A stretch of 64,000 bases of DNA from Clavaria fumosa (taxonomy: Eukaryota > Basidiomycota > Agaricomycetes > Agaricales > Clavariaceae), in assembly GCA_951802425.1 (NCBI GenBank), contig OX637802.1, forward strand, positions 434,001 through 498,000. The letters run 5' to 3'. Shown here piece after piece: positions 11,041 to 20,518 of the stretch; position 1 is the first letter of the stretch; each line of letters begins with the position of its first letter. The notes under the pieces were generated by a model that saw nothing but the letters and a program-made list of their open reading frames with translations, was not told where the DNA came from and searched no databases. Made by a program: the position numbers and the translations under genes.

Positions 11041-12659
11041 CCATTAACACCCAACCAGTGATACCACTCTTCTTAGAGACACTGACTTCATCACCATCAA
11101 GCCCATCATAGGTGCAACAGTGCTGAGCACTTCACATTGGGCCATCATAGACCAAGATGACATCAATGCTTTGCCAAGCTAGATACAAGCAGTGAGCAAA
11201 GGGGTGTATAGGCCAATCAGTGTGCCCAACAATCTGTTTCACAGTATCACAGTGGCCAAGTGCTAATTGTGAGAAATTTTACATGGTATCCACATGGTCA
11301 TGGTGGATATTAATATTTGGACACCACCTTCAAATTCAAAATGGTGAAGATTTACACAACTGTCCAGTCAGTGTGTGCCAATGTGTCATGTCCAGTCACT
11401 TCCCAAGTGCTGATAGCTGCAGCTAAGCTATGGCTAGGTTTGATGTAAAGTTTCAAATGAAATAAGTTGAGAATAGCACTTTATCTTTCAAATATTTCAC
11501 TGTTAAATGCTCTATTATCTTGTTAGCCATGTTGTAACTCACCTTTTTATCCCTGCTGTGCTGACTTTATCATTCTTAGACTTGTTGCATATGAACCAGC
11601 TTATGAACTGACAGTGACAGTGGTTGTAACTGGTGATAGTAGTGGCATTGCATTATTAGTCAAAGTAGCAGTACTGCAGTGTCATGGCCACCAGGGCATT
11701 ACAGCAGTGAGAATGAACACATAATTATAATACAAGAGTTGGCAGCTAAGCCATGACTATAGTCAGCTAAACTCACCAGCTGCAGCTATGACTATGGCTA
11801 AGACAAATTGAGACCAGCTAGAGTAGTCACTAGCTGCAGCTGGTCTAGCTGGCTCATGACAAGTCTAGCTGTGGCAACACTACTTCATGCAGCCTATCTT
11901 GCAGGGAAGCTGTCATCTCTGAGCATCAAATGCCAATACATGACTCTTTTTGAAATAGCTATAGCAGCAATAAAACTGTTCAAGCCTTCTCAGCCACATT
12001 CACCATCCTCCTTTGGCGTGGTATACTGTAATTGGCCACTTGAGGCATGATATCAGGATGAAATTTATCATGGAATCTTTGAGGCTGCTCAAGGAGGCAC
12101 CATTATATCCCCAGAATTCACATCCTCATCTGGATCTCTCTTGCAGTTTTGATAGCAAAGAATACAGCAATATGGATAGCAGCAAAATAGCAATGTGGGA
12201 TGTGAGGACAATAGCAAAGTGCATAGCAGCAAAATGACAGTGCAGATAGTGAAACACTCTCTACAGACCCATACAAAAAGCCCAGGATCTCTTAAATGAT
12301 AAGAGCAACTGCTATCTTTCTCTTGGCATCATGGAACAGTGCAACAACTCAATGATCATCAAATGCATCTAATGCAGTATGTCATCTGGGGAGAATTAAT
12401 CTGCCCTATCCATGTCAAGTTCTTGATGGCTTGACAAATGAAGACCCCATAATCCCCTGATGAGGCACCCTGCTTTGGCTGAGAGACTGAGTCAGAAGAA
12501 TACATGGGACAGATGGAAGTGAATCATGCCATGTCTCCAGCTAGATCTGGTGTGAATTGCCACATTCCAAGGTGATCCTCAATCAAATGATAAGGATGCT
12601 AGAAAGGGAAATGAGCATCTCTTAAACAAATAGAATAGAAGTAGTTACACACCTATGAT
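11041..12659. other. No recognisable gene
   Basis: CpG-poor sequence. Around 11740-11860 it is rich in CTAGCTGCAGCT-like self-complementary strings. No supported coding region. Confidence 0.4.
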
Positions 12660-12845
12660 GCACATATATAAGTCTTGCATGTACTTATGGTACTCTAGAC
12701 TTGATATTGATGCACTTTGGTTTAAGCTTGAGGCTAGCATACCCTTTGAGCTTTGAACCTACATGATTGATATGTCTTGTCTCACTTGGTGACCCTGACA
12801 ACACCAAGACAAACTCTGCTTCTTTCTAAATTATCCTCCATGCTT
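12660..12845. repeat. Second copy of the 7150-7335 repeat
   Basis: Direct copy sharing the TATATAAG box and about 180 bp. Followed by unrecognised sequence to about 13124, then by 13125-13193, which matches 5005-5075 in inverse orientation and ends CCCTAACA like an LTR terminus. Confidence 0.6.
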
Positions 12846-13665
12846 GTATACACTTGCACACCTAAGTATTTCCTCTTTTCTGTCTTGTTACTGACCTTTT
12901 GGAACCCCTCTAGGTTCTCTTTGACATTGGCAAAGTCATTGCCTTCACCAATACTTCCTTCCTCATCTACATATATACACAACTTCCCACAACCCTGTTA
13001 CTATGCCTGTCACTTCTCTAAATTGTCTATTTCTCTTTCCACAGCTCATCTAACACCTTTGTGACCTTCTGGGACCAAGTATTCCTGATTGTATTCAACA
13101 GTTGATTGGTCCTAGCAAGTTCAAATGTTTTGGTCACCAACAAATCAACCATTAGCACTACTTATGAGATGGGACAAGCCCTAACATAATATCAAGTCTC
13201 ACCCTCACCCCCACCAGTCAACACCCAGATAACACCAATATGTCTACCAGCAGAACCCCTCCCAACCAGTCACTCACCATCTTCAGACACATGGAGGCAG
13301 CTGCACCATTACTCCCATGGCACTGGAAATAGTTCATGAGCCACCTACCACCATCCAAGAGCAACCAGTGTCTGTTACTCAGTCAGAAGAACCCATTCAA
13401 GTCACCCCCAGCTACACTTCATCACCTTGAGAAGAAGCCAAATTGCTTGTAGAACAAATTGGCTATCCACATTTCAACTGCCCTTGACACTGTACCTATC
13501 AAATTTTAAATAACACCCATTGGCAGTACAAAGCAGGAACTCTCAATGAAGAATTGGTTTACCTTATAGAGACCTCAAACCTCTATGAGGCATTGGTGTG
13601 ATTGATGGATGGATTTGCATGAACCCACATGCACAGAACTGATTGTATGAGGCTCAGCACTTCAC

Positions 13666-14395
13666 ATGTCACCACTCCACTTCAAGATGAGGTCCATGGA
13701 ACTCACCATCACCATTATTACTACCAGGGACCTCCCTCTGAAAGACCACCAGTTACAGATGCTCTCACTTGAGAATCCAAACTTGACACATGGCATCCTG
13801 AACCCTTCAATGGTCATGACTGGCACAAGTGGAAAACCTTCATCACAAAATGCCTCATGATGTTTTGTGAAACCCATAACCTTTCAAGGGGACCATGAGA
13901 AAGTTACCTTTGCCACCTCCTACCTAACAGACACTGCACAAAGTCACTACACTTCTCTCCTCCAGTTTAACCTGGACTATCCTGCCCTCCATTTCTGGGA
14001 AGGATTTATTCACAAGTTTGGAGGAATGTTTGGAGTAGTGAACACCCAGATTGAAGCAGACCAGAATCTATGCATGTTACAGATGAGCAAAAACAAATGA
14101 TTCTCCAATCACATTATCTGTTTTGAATCCTTCACCTTCAAATGTAACTGGAACTTGGCTGTTCTACAATCAGAACTATACCATTCCATATGCATTAAAG
14201 AGGCCCTGAAGGTCATTTTGTGACTATTACCTATCAGGAACTATGAGATCTGGCCATGCAGATTGACCAGAGGCAGTGGGAATACAAAAGTGACTTGTAG
14301 GACTCAATTCCATATCAACCCACCTGTTCTTCATCCTTCTGTCCAACCAGGCAGAGCCCAGAACCTTCCAGCAATGTCACAACCTTATCCCAGTG
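13666..14395 (+). pseudogene. Decayed gypsy gag (family different from A-F)
   Basis: Translated pieces in more than one frame resemble a Ty3/gypsy capsid protein: FNGHDWHKWKTFITKC, then FQGDHEKVTFATSYLTDTAQ and NLDYPALHFWEGFIHKFGG (13867-14030), then a region near 14110-14300 resembling the gag C-terminal part. Frames are broken by stops, with no linked pol. The residues differ from the gag of copies A-F, so this is another gypsy lineage. Confidence 0.6.
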
Positions 14396-14520
14396 CTGGT
14401 AATTACTTCCAGGAGTAGCTGCTACTGGGTTAACCCACCTTGGCTAGCAATTACCTGTTAACTGATACCACTCTTCTTAGAGACACTGACTTCATCACCA
14501 TCAAGTCCATCATTGAATCT
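14396..14520. repeat. Single minisatellite-like unit with shared flank
   Basis: Matches about 11000-11110 (one 33-bp unit followed by the ACTCTTCTTAGAGACACTGA block). The shared flank indicates a segmental copy. Confidence 0.55.
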
Positions 14521-14810
14521 TATCAGACTGGGTCTCACACAACTTAGGGGTAAGGTCATGATGACAATACTAAGATAAGGGGAAAAGAGTACAATAAAGG
14601 AAAAGCAAAGGCACTTATAGCGAACACTTCAGCACTTGCCAGCCTTCCCACGCTTGGACCCTCGGATCACGTGATGCGCCCAGGCCTCAGGTCATGTGAT
14701 CTTATGATTATGTAATCCCACCCCAGCCACAGGTCATGTGACCTTCTGACAACCCTCCCCAGTTTCTCCACAACTCCTCTTTGGGATGGCTTATGTAAGC
14801 AATCCTAACA
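14521..14810 (-). mobile_element. 3' LTR of gypsy copy D
   Basis: 290-bp A-type LTR on the minus strand, from TGTTAGGATT (14810 reading leftward) to CTGATA (14521). It is preceded by a polypurine run and the pol stop at about 14811-14828. Many CpG sites are lost compared with copy A. Confidence 0.88.
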
Positions 14811-14948
14811 TCACCCCCTCTTAAGGCTGGGCATCCTGACCAGCTAGCTTGGCTTTGTCAGGGTGGGCAAGGAAGAAGTCCTGGAGCAGCAACATTATGT
14901 TAGTGAAGTTCCTACAGGGCTCCCAAGTGTTTTCCTCCACCAGGTATC
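14811..14948 (-). pseudogene. Chromodomain end of gypsy D pol, split off by copy A
   Basis: Encodes the C-terminal end (VEENTWEP through KAKLAGQDAQP, stop TAA). The preceding residues (KWLGYP side) continue at 20519 after copy A is removed; the break is inside the GTATC target site. Confidence 0.88.
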
Positions 14949-15017
14949 TGTTAGGATCGCTTATGTAAGCCATCCCAAAGTGCAGTTGTGGAGAAACTGG
15001 GGAGGGTTGTTGGAAGG

Positions 15018-15093
15018 TCACATGACCTGTGGCTGGGTCGGATTATGTAATCATGTAAGATCACATGACCTGGGGCCTGGGCGCATCACGTGA
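15018..15093. promoter_or_regulatory. Three TCACRTGA palindromes in the A LTR
   Basis: TCACATGA at 15018-15025 and 15061-15068, TCACGTGA at 15086-15093. Starts are spaced 43 and 25 bp. Copy C has three TCACGTGA sites spaced 41 and 24 bp. The motif fits bHLH (E-box/CDEI, RTCACRTG) binding; function is inferred only. Confidence 0.55.
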
Positions 15094-15140
15094 TCCGAGG
15101 GTCCGAGCGTGGGAAAGTCGGCAAGTGCCGAAGCGTTCGC

Positions 15141-15146
15141 TATAAG
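15141..15146 (+). promoter_or_regulatory. TATA box of the A 5' LTR
   Basis: TATAAG followed by a pyrimidine-rich stretch. The self-priming segment starts 43 nt downstream, a plausible distance to a fungal transcription start. Confidence 0.6.
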
Positions 15147-15240
15147 TACTTTCGCTTTTCCTTTTTTGTACTCTTTTCCCCTTATCTTAGTATTGTCGTC
15201 ATGACCTTACGCTTAAGTTGTGTGAGACCCAGTCTGATAT

Positions 15241-15251
15241 AATACTAAGAT
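15241..15251 (+). other. Putative self-priming primer binding site, copy A
   Basis: AATACTAAGAT, one base after the 5' LTR, is the exact 11-nt complement of ATCTTAGTATT at 15184-15194 inside the LTR. Known Tf1-type elements prime reverse transcription with the 5' end of their own mRNA through an 11-nt pairing. Confidence 0.7.
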
Positions 15252-15806
15252 CCGCCCGTCCGCCCTAGCCCCGTGTCCTAACCCGGCTAGCCTGGACCCT
15301 TAATCTCAAACTGTGACACGTTGTCACAGCTCAGCCCCTATCATCCTCTTCTTCTTTACCCTGCCTGCAGTGTGTAACAGAACTGCGTGAAATTTTTACT
15401 GTGTGTACATACATGTGACCAGACCCAGAGGAAGTCAACTGTGACCCTCCCCAAGTGATACCGAGTGCCAAAGGCCCGGATCTCTATTTTACAGCTACGT
15501 ACCAGTGAATCGCTTAGTGTACAGGGCAAGGAAAGCCCCTACATAGTCTTCTGTAGTTTCCTGGTCCAGTGGACAGAGCCCTTGCTCTGTGACCATTGTC
15601 AGAAGGGCACACGGGCAACTCATTAGGAGTTGTGGAGTGACCACCTGGGATACCATTCGTGCCCCACATTAACAAAAGATTCATAGAATAAGAGTTCTAT
15701 AGGTACATAAGTACCTAGAAGAGCAGCCTGAGAGGACAGGACTGTTAAGAGATCGAAGAAATCCTGAGTGCCGAAGGCCCGGAATTTTATTTTACAGTGC
15801 TATAGA
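15252..15806 (+). other. Untranslated leader of copy A
   Basis: Contains a GAGTGCCRAAGGCCCGGA...TTTACAG block twice (about 15467-15495 and 15768-15796). Both copies end in a 3'-splice-like TTTACAG. The same pair occurs in copies B, C and E about 300 bp apart. No conserved leader protein is evident. Confidence 0.5.
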
Positions 15807-18800
15807 ATGCTGGACCTAGCCGTTGCCCCCTTTGATGGGCAGAAAAGGAACTTCCGTATGTTCCTCCGATCCCTTCGCCTCCTGTTTATGGCGAACCCGA
15901 CTACCTATGCTGTGGACCTGGTGAAGGTCCTCTTTGCTCTGAGCAAAATTGTTGGAGATGGATTCGCTGCAGAATGGGCGAATATGAAGGCAGAAGAGAT
16001 CCTGGGTAGTGGTGAGGCCGGAACCTGGGCAGAGTTTGTGGAGGAGATGAAGCGCGCATTCGATGACCCGAATGACCGTGCGACTGCCCTTGCCGATATT
16101 GCAGGGCTGAAACAGGGTGCCATGACAGCACCAGAGTTCTTCGCGAAATTCGAGACGCTGTTCCAACGGGCGAAGTTGAGTGCAGAGAAGGACTCAGGAA
16201 TCCTAGTCCATTGGCTGGAGTTGAACCTGAGTAGGAGGTTGGTGGAGAGAATCTATGGTGTCTCCCCAATGCCAGAGACATATGGAGAATGGAAGGTGCT
16301 GGCTGAGAGGCTTGATGCCCAGCAAAGGCGACTGGATGGGATACTCACGGAACGGACACCGCGACCCACTGTGACCCCCGCACGACCCACCGCGACCCTA
16401 CTGCGACCTGCCGTGACCATTTCGCGACCTCTTGTGACCCCTCTGCTGTGTACTCCAGATGTGGCCATGGCCCGAGGATGGGCCCCTGCTGATGAGAGAT
16501 GTTGTTTCCGATGCCACCAGACTGGCCATGCTGTCCGTTTCTGCCCCCTGCCTGATACGCGTCCGCAGGTCCCAAGGGCCCAAACCCGGGCAGCACCATG
16601 TGCCCCCCAAATGGTGGAGGGATATGAGAAAGAGATTGCACGGCTCCGAGCCTGCATAGAGCTGTGTGAGAGAGAGAGGAGGACTCCCACTGGGGAGAAG
16701 AAGTGTGCCAGCCCCCTTTCCGTCCCTGTGCCTGCTGCAAGTATACCCCGATATACTATCTTGCAGCGGAGACATACCCGAATTGGGGCTGAGGTGAAGG
16801 AGGAAGTGAGACTGGCAGAGCGCCTAACCAGAGTGCAGCCAGAAGTGCGGAAACATGTGCCACGAGAGCTAGCCATCCAGGTGCACTTGGAGGCTTTCAG
16901 CACTGGCAAAGGGACTACAATGAAGGCCCTTGTCGACTCAGGGTGCACCAACTGCTTCATGGATTTGGAGTGGGCGAAAGGAGTGGGACTGGAGCCGTCT
17001 CTCCTGCTGAACCCAATCACCATGTATAATGTGGATGGGACACAGAACAGGAATGGAAAGGTCCGGTATGGGATAGAGGTGCTGGTGAGAGTTGGTGACC
17101 ACCAGGAGCGGATCCACTTTCTGCTGGGAAAGACCCAGTCCCACAAGGTCATCCTTGGGCATGACTGGCTCAAGCGGCACAACCCGGATATTGACTGGCA
17201 GAAGGCAGAGCTGAGCCTTACCCGCTGCCCCCCACAGTGTTCCCCATCCCCTCGAGCCCCTGCACCCCTGAAAACGAGTACCCTCGCATCCACGAGTATT
17301 CTGGACACCCGTTTTCCCAACTCTGGCCCTACCCCCGATTGGCCCAGCCGCTACCCTTTGGTGTTTAGTGAAGCGAAGTGGGATGAACTTCCCCGCTCCC
17401 GACCAGACTTCGATATTAAGATCGAATTCAAAAAGGACCCTGAGCACCTCTCCTCCAAGCTGTATTCTTTGACACAGCAGGAGATGGTGGAGATGAACCG
17501 TTGGGTGGATGAGCAGCTTGCTTCTGGACGAATCCGGCCCTCGAAATCCCCGTATGCCAGCCCCTTCTTCTTCAAACATGAGAAGGACAAACTGCGGCCA
17601 ATCATCGACTACTCGAGGCTGAATGCACACCTGATCAAGGACAAGTACCCCCTTCCCCGCATCCGAGACACAGTGGATGTGCTTAAAGGAGCGTCGATCT
17701 ACTCTAAGATTGATGCAAAAGGAGGTTTCCCATCTATGCAGGTCTGGCCCGAGCACCAGCACCGCTGCGCCTTCCTGACACCCCGTGGACTCTTCGAACC
17801 AGCTGTCATGTGGTTTGGACTGCAGAATGCCCCTGCCACCTTCCAACGCTTCATGAATCATGTGTTGAGGGAGGAGATTGCAGGAGGACATGTGAGGGCC
17901 TATGTGGATGATGTCATTGTGTTTGCAGAGGACTTGGCTACACACCGGTACTGGATGGATCGGGTCTTGAGGAAGTTTGGAGAGAATGGGTTGTGTCTCA
18001 AACTCAGTAAATGCGAGTTTGAGAAGAGTGAGATCATCTTCCTGGGGATGAAGATCTCCCACAACAGACTAGAGCATGATCCGGCCAAGGGTGCGGCAGT
18101 CCGAGATTGGCCACGTCCTAAGAATGTGAAGGATGTCCAGAGGTTCAATGGGATGCTGAACTACCTCCGCCGGCACATCCCGAATCTTTCTGCCCGGGCA
18201 AAGCCACTCTTCCGGCTGACTGGGAATGTTCTGTGGAAATGGGAGGAGGAGGAGGAAGCAGCCTTCCGAGATCTCCGCCAGGCACTTGTATCGGCCCCAG
18301 TCTTGGCTCTGCCTCAGGACAAAGGGAGATGGAAGGTAGAGACAGATGCAAGCAACTTGGCAACTGGTGGAGTGCTCTCGCAGCAGCAGGCGGATGGAAC
18401 CTGGAGAGTTGTTGACTATATCTCCAAGGCCCTCACTGCAGCTGAGAAGAACTACGATGTGTACGACAAGGAGTTCTTGGCTGTGATTCGGGCACTTCGC
18501 GAGTGGCGAGCATACCTCATTGGAGCAGAGGAGACGATCGAGATCTGGACGGACCATGCAAACCTCCAGTACTTCCGGAAGCCCCAGAAGTTGAAGCCGA
18601 GGCAGGTTCGTTGGGTTGGAGAGCTCCAGTGCTTTGACTTTGAGATAAAGTATCGCACTGGCAAGTCGAATACAAAGGCAGATGCACTCTCCCGGAGACC
18701 GGACTATGGAGAGATGGTGGAGGAGGATGCACCAGTGCAGGTTTTCCCGGAAACGGAAGTCCGTGTGTCATTCACATCGGAAATGGAGACACTACTCCAG

Positions 18801-20216
18801 AAAAATAGTGCGGTACACACACAGAAGCCGGAGGAGCTTGATGATGAGTGGACACGAGATCGTGCTGGACTCTGGCGAAAGGGGATAGTCACTTGGGTCC
18901 CCCTAGGAGCTCGTGAGGCTGTTCTCAAGTTTGAGCATGACCTCCCCGCTGCTGGACACCCTGGGCCCCAGAAGTTGAGAGCAGCACTAGTGAAGGGTTA
19001 TTGGTGGCCGGACATGGTAAAAGATGCGGATCGGTATGCCCAGGGGTGTGAGACATGCCAGCGGACGAAGCCCGACTGTACCAAGCGTGCTGCCCCACTG
19101 CACCCCCATCTGGTGCCCGATGGTCCCTGGTCGGTGATCTCATGGGACATAGTCGGTCCCCTCCCCCTCTCCCGTGGACATAATGCCATCCTTGTTATTG
19201 TCGACAAATTCACGAAACGGACACTGCTCGAAGCAATCGGGCTCGACCTCACAGGACTTGGAGCGGCGCGTCTCCTCCGGGATCGAGTGTTTCGTGACCA
19301 TGGAGTCCCTCACAAGGTTGTGAGTGACCGGGGGTCCCAGTTCGTGTCCCGCTTCATGAAGGAGTTCTACTCCATGATCCGGGTAAAAGCAAATCCAAGT
19401 ACTGCCTTTCATCCGCAGACTGATGGACAGACAGAACGGGCAAACCAGGAGATGGAGATCTATCTCCGGGCTTATGTGGACCATCTCCAGGATGACTGGG
19501 CTGAATGGTTGTCCACTGCGGAGTTTGCTCTTAATAATCGTGAGCACTCAGCGACAGGGCAGACACCTTTCTTCCTCGATTATGGACGACACCCATGGAA
19601 TGGGGGGCTCTGGCCACCTTCTGAGGTGAACCCGGCAGCGGACGAGTGGATGGCTAAGCTCACGGAGTCCCGAAGAGCAGCCAAGGAGGCAATGGAAAAA
19701 GCAGTGGCAGCGATGAAGAAGAGCTACGATAAGGGGAAACGCCCAAGTCGGGAGTACTCTGAGGGAGATCTGGTCTGGCTGGATACTAGAAACTTGAAGA
19801 TGGACCAGCCCTGTAAAAAGCTTGACAACAAGAGAGCAGGCCCCTTTGCAGTTGAGGAGAAGGTGGGACCTGCTGGGTATCGCCTCAAGCTCCCTCGGGC
19901 CTGGCGCATCCATCGGGTCTTCAATGAGTTGCTGTTGACACCATACCACCCCCCTTCCTTCCCTTCTCAGAACCTGCCTCCCCCTCCGCCCCCTACGATT
20001 GATGATGACCACCTGGAGTATGATGTGGAGGTGATCCTTGATGTTAAGAAGGTGGGGCGTGGAGTGAGATACCTGGTGAAGTGGTTGGGATACCCTGTAG
20101 AGGAGAACACTTGGGAGCCACGACGGAACCTCACCAATGTGGCACTGCTTCTCTGGGACTTCTTCCTTGCTCACCCCGACAAGGCCAAGCTAGCTGGTCG
20201 GGACGCCCAGCCTTAA
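15807..20216 (+). CDS. Gag-Pol polyprotein of chromovirus A
   Basis: About 1469 residues from ATG 15807 to TAA 20214. Capsid-like region at residues 1-150, then zinc knuckle CFRCHQTGHAVRFC near 232-245, protease VDSGCTNCF near 374, RT with YVDD near 699 and RNase H VETDASN near 843. Integrase has HHCC (CETCQ near 1081), catalytic Asp in SWDIVGP and VVSDRGSQF, and Glu in GQTERANQE. A GPF module and a C-terminal chromodomain (EYDVEVILD...YLVKWLGYP...NTWEP, about 1403-1445) follow. Chromodomains of this clade direct integration toward marked chromatin. Other copies start with an MADHVAPP-like leader peptide; in A that segment is missing, so translation probably begins at the ATG just before LDLAVAPFDGQ. 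The frame upstream is also open to 15768. All visible catalytic residues are present. Confidence 0.95.
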   Translation: MLDLAVAPFDGQKRNFRMFLRSLRLLFMANPTTYAVDLVKVLFALSKIVGDGFAAEWANMKAEEILGSGEAGTWAEFVEEMKRAFDDPNDRATALADIAGLKQGAMTAPEFFAKFETLFQRAKLSAEKDSGILVHWLELNLSRRLVERIYGVSPMPETYGEWKVLAERLDAQQRRLDGILTERTPRPTVTPARPTATLLRPAVTISRPLVTPLLCTPDVAMARGWAPADERCCFRCHQTGHAVRFCPLPDTRPQVPRAQTRAAPCAPQMVEGYEKEIARLRACIELCERERRTPTGEKKCASPLSVPVPAASIPRYTILQRRHTRIGAEVKEEVRLAERLTRVQPEVRKHVPRELAIQVHLEAFSTGKGTTMKALVDSGCTNCFMDLEWAKGVGLEPSLLLNPITMYNVDGTQNRNGKVRYGIEVLVRVGDHQERIHFLLGKTQSHKVILGHDWLKRHNPDIDWQKAELSLTRCPPQCSPSPRAPAPLKTSTLASTSILDTRFPNSGPTPDWPSRYPLVFSEAKWDELPRSRPDFDIKIEFKKDPEHLSSKLYSLTQQEMVEMNRWVDEQLASGRIRPSKSPYASPFFFKHEKDKLRPIIDYSRLNAHLIKDKYPLPRIRDTVDVLKGASIYSKIDAKGGFPSMQVWPEHQHRCAFLTPRGLFEPAVMWFGLQNAPATFQRFMNHVLREEIAGGHVRAYVDDVIVFAEDLATHRYWMDRVLRKFGENGLCLKLSKCEFEKSEIIFLGMKISHNRLEHDPAKGAAVRDWPRPKNVKDVQRFNGMLNYLRRHIPNLSARAKPLFRLTGNVLWKWEEEEEAAFRDLRQALVSAPVLALPQDKGRWKVETDASNLATGGVLSQQQADGTWRVVDYISKALTAAEKNYDVYDKEFLAVIRALREWRAYLIGAEETIEIWTDHANLQYFRKPQKLKPRQVRWVGELQCFDFEIKYRTGKSNTKADALSRRPDYGEMVEEDAPVQVFPETEVRVSFTSEMETLLQKNSAVHTQKPEELDDEWTRDRAGLWRKGIVTWVPLGAREAVLKFEHDLPAAGHPGPQKLRAALVKGYWWPDMVKDADRYAQGCETCQRTKPDCTKRAAPLHPHLVPDGPWSVISWDIVGPLPLSRGHNAILVIVDKFTKRTLLEAIGLDLTGLGAARLLRDRVFRDHGVPHKVVSDRGSQFVSRFMKEFYSMIRVKANPSTAFHPQTDGQTERANQEMEIYLRAYVDHLQDDWAEWLSTAEFALNNREHSATGQTPFFLDYGRHPWNGGLWPPSEVNPAADEWMAKLTESRRAAKEAMEKAVAAMKKSYDKGKRPSREYSEGDLVWLDTRNLKMDQPCKKLDNKRAGPFAVEEKVGPAGYRLKLPRAWRIHRVFNELLLTPYHPPSFPSQNLPPPPPPTIDDDHLEYDVEVILDVKKVGRGVRYLVKWLGYPVEENTWEPRRNLTNVALLLWDFFLAHPDKAKLAGRDAQP

Positions 20217-20227
20217 GAGGGGGGTGA
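20217..20227 (+). other. Polypurine tract of copy A
   Basis: GAGGGGGGTGA directly after the pol stop codon and directly before the 3' LTR. The same arrangement is seen in C and E. Confidence 0.75.
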
Positions 20228-20518
20228 TGTTAGGATCGCTTATGTAAGCCATCCCAAAGTGCAGTTGTGGAGAAACTGGGGAGGGTTGTTGGAAGGTCAC
20301 ATGACCTGTGGCTGGGTCGGATTATGTAATCATGTAAGATCACATGACCTGGGGCCTGGGCGCATCGCGTGATCCGAGGGTCCGAGCGTGGGAAAGTCGG
20401 CAAGTGCCGAAGCGTTCGCTATAAGTACTTTCGCTTTTCCTTTTTTGTACTCTTTTCCCCTTATCTTAGTATTGTCGTCATGACCTTACGCTTAAGTTGT
20501 GTGAGACCCAGTCTGATA
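20228..20518 (+). repeat. 3' LTR of copy A
   Basis: 291 bp, one visible substitution relative to the 5' LTR. Confidence 0.97.

Larger units (their letters stand above)
14949..15239 (+). repeat. 5' LTR of copy A
   Basis: Starts TGTTAGGATC and ends CAGTCTGATA. It carries three RTCACRTG-type palindromes, a TATAAG box and the priming segment ATCTTAGTATT. Confidence 0.97.
14949..20518 (+). mobile_element. Full-length chromovirus (Ty3/gypsy) copy A
   Basis: 5570 bp with two 291-bp LTRs (14949-15239 and 20228-20518) that differ by eye at a single base (CACGTG versus CGCGTG). It is flanked by a perfect 5-bp duplication GTATC (14944-14948 and 20519-20523) inside copy D. Order: LTR, leader, gag, protease, RT, RNase H, integrase, chromodomain, polypurine tract, LTR. 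One uninterrupted gag-pol frame makes it the best candidate in the window for recent activity. Confidence 0.97.

Noticed and set aside
7150..12845. Calling 7150-12845 a full LTR retrotransposon
   Set aside because: No primer site, purine tract, target duplication or coding domain could be tied to the two repeats.
16938..18062. 374-codon open frame antisense to protease/RT of copy A, with a counterpart at 58792-59916
   Set aside because: It mirrors the coding strand of the polyprotein, has no family motif, and its repetition in copy E follows from copy similarity.
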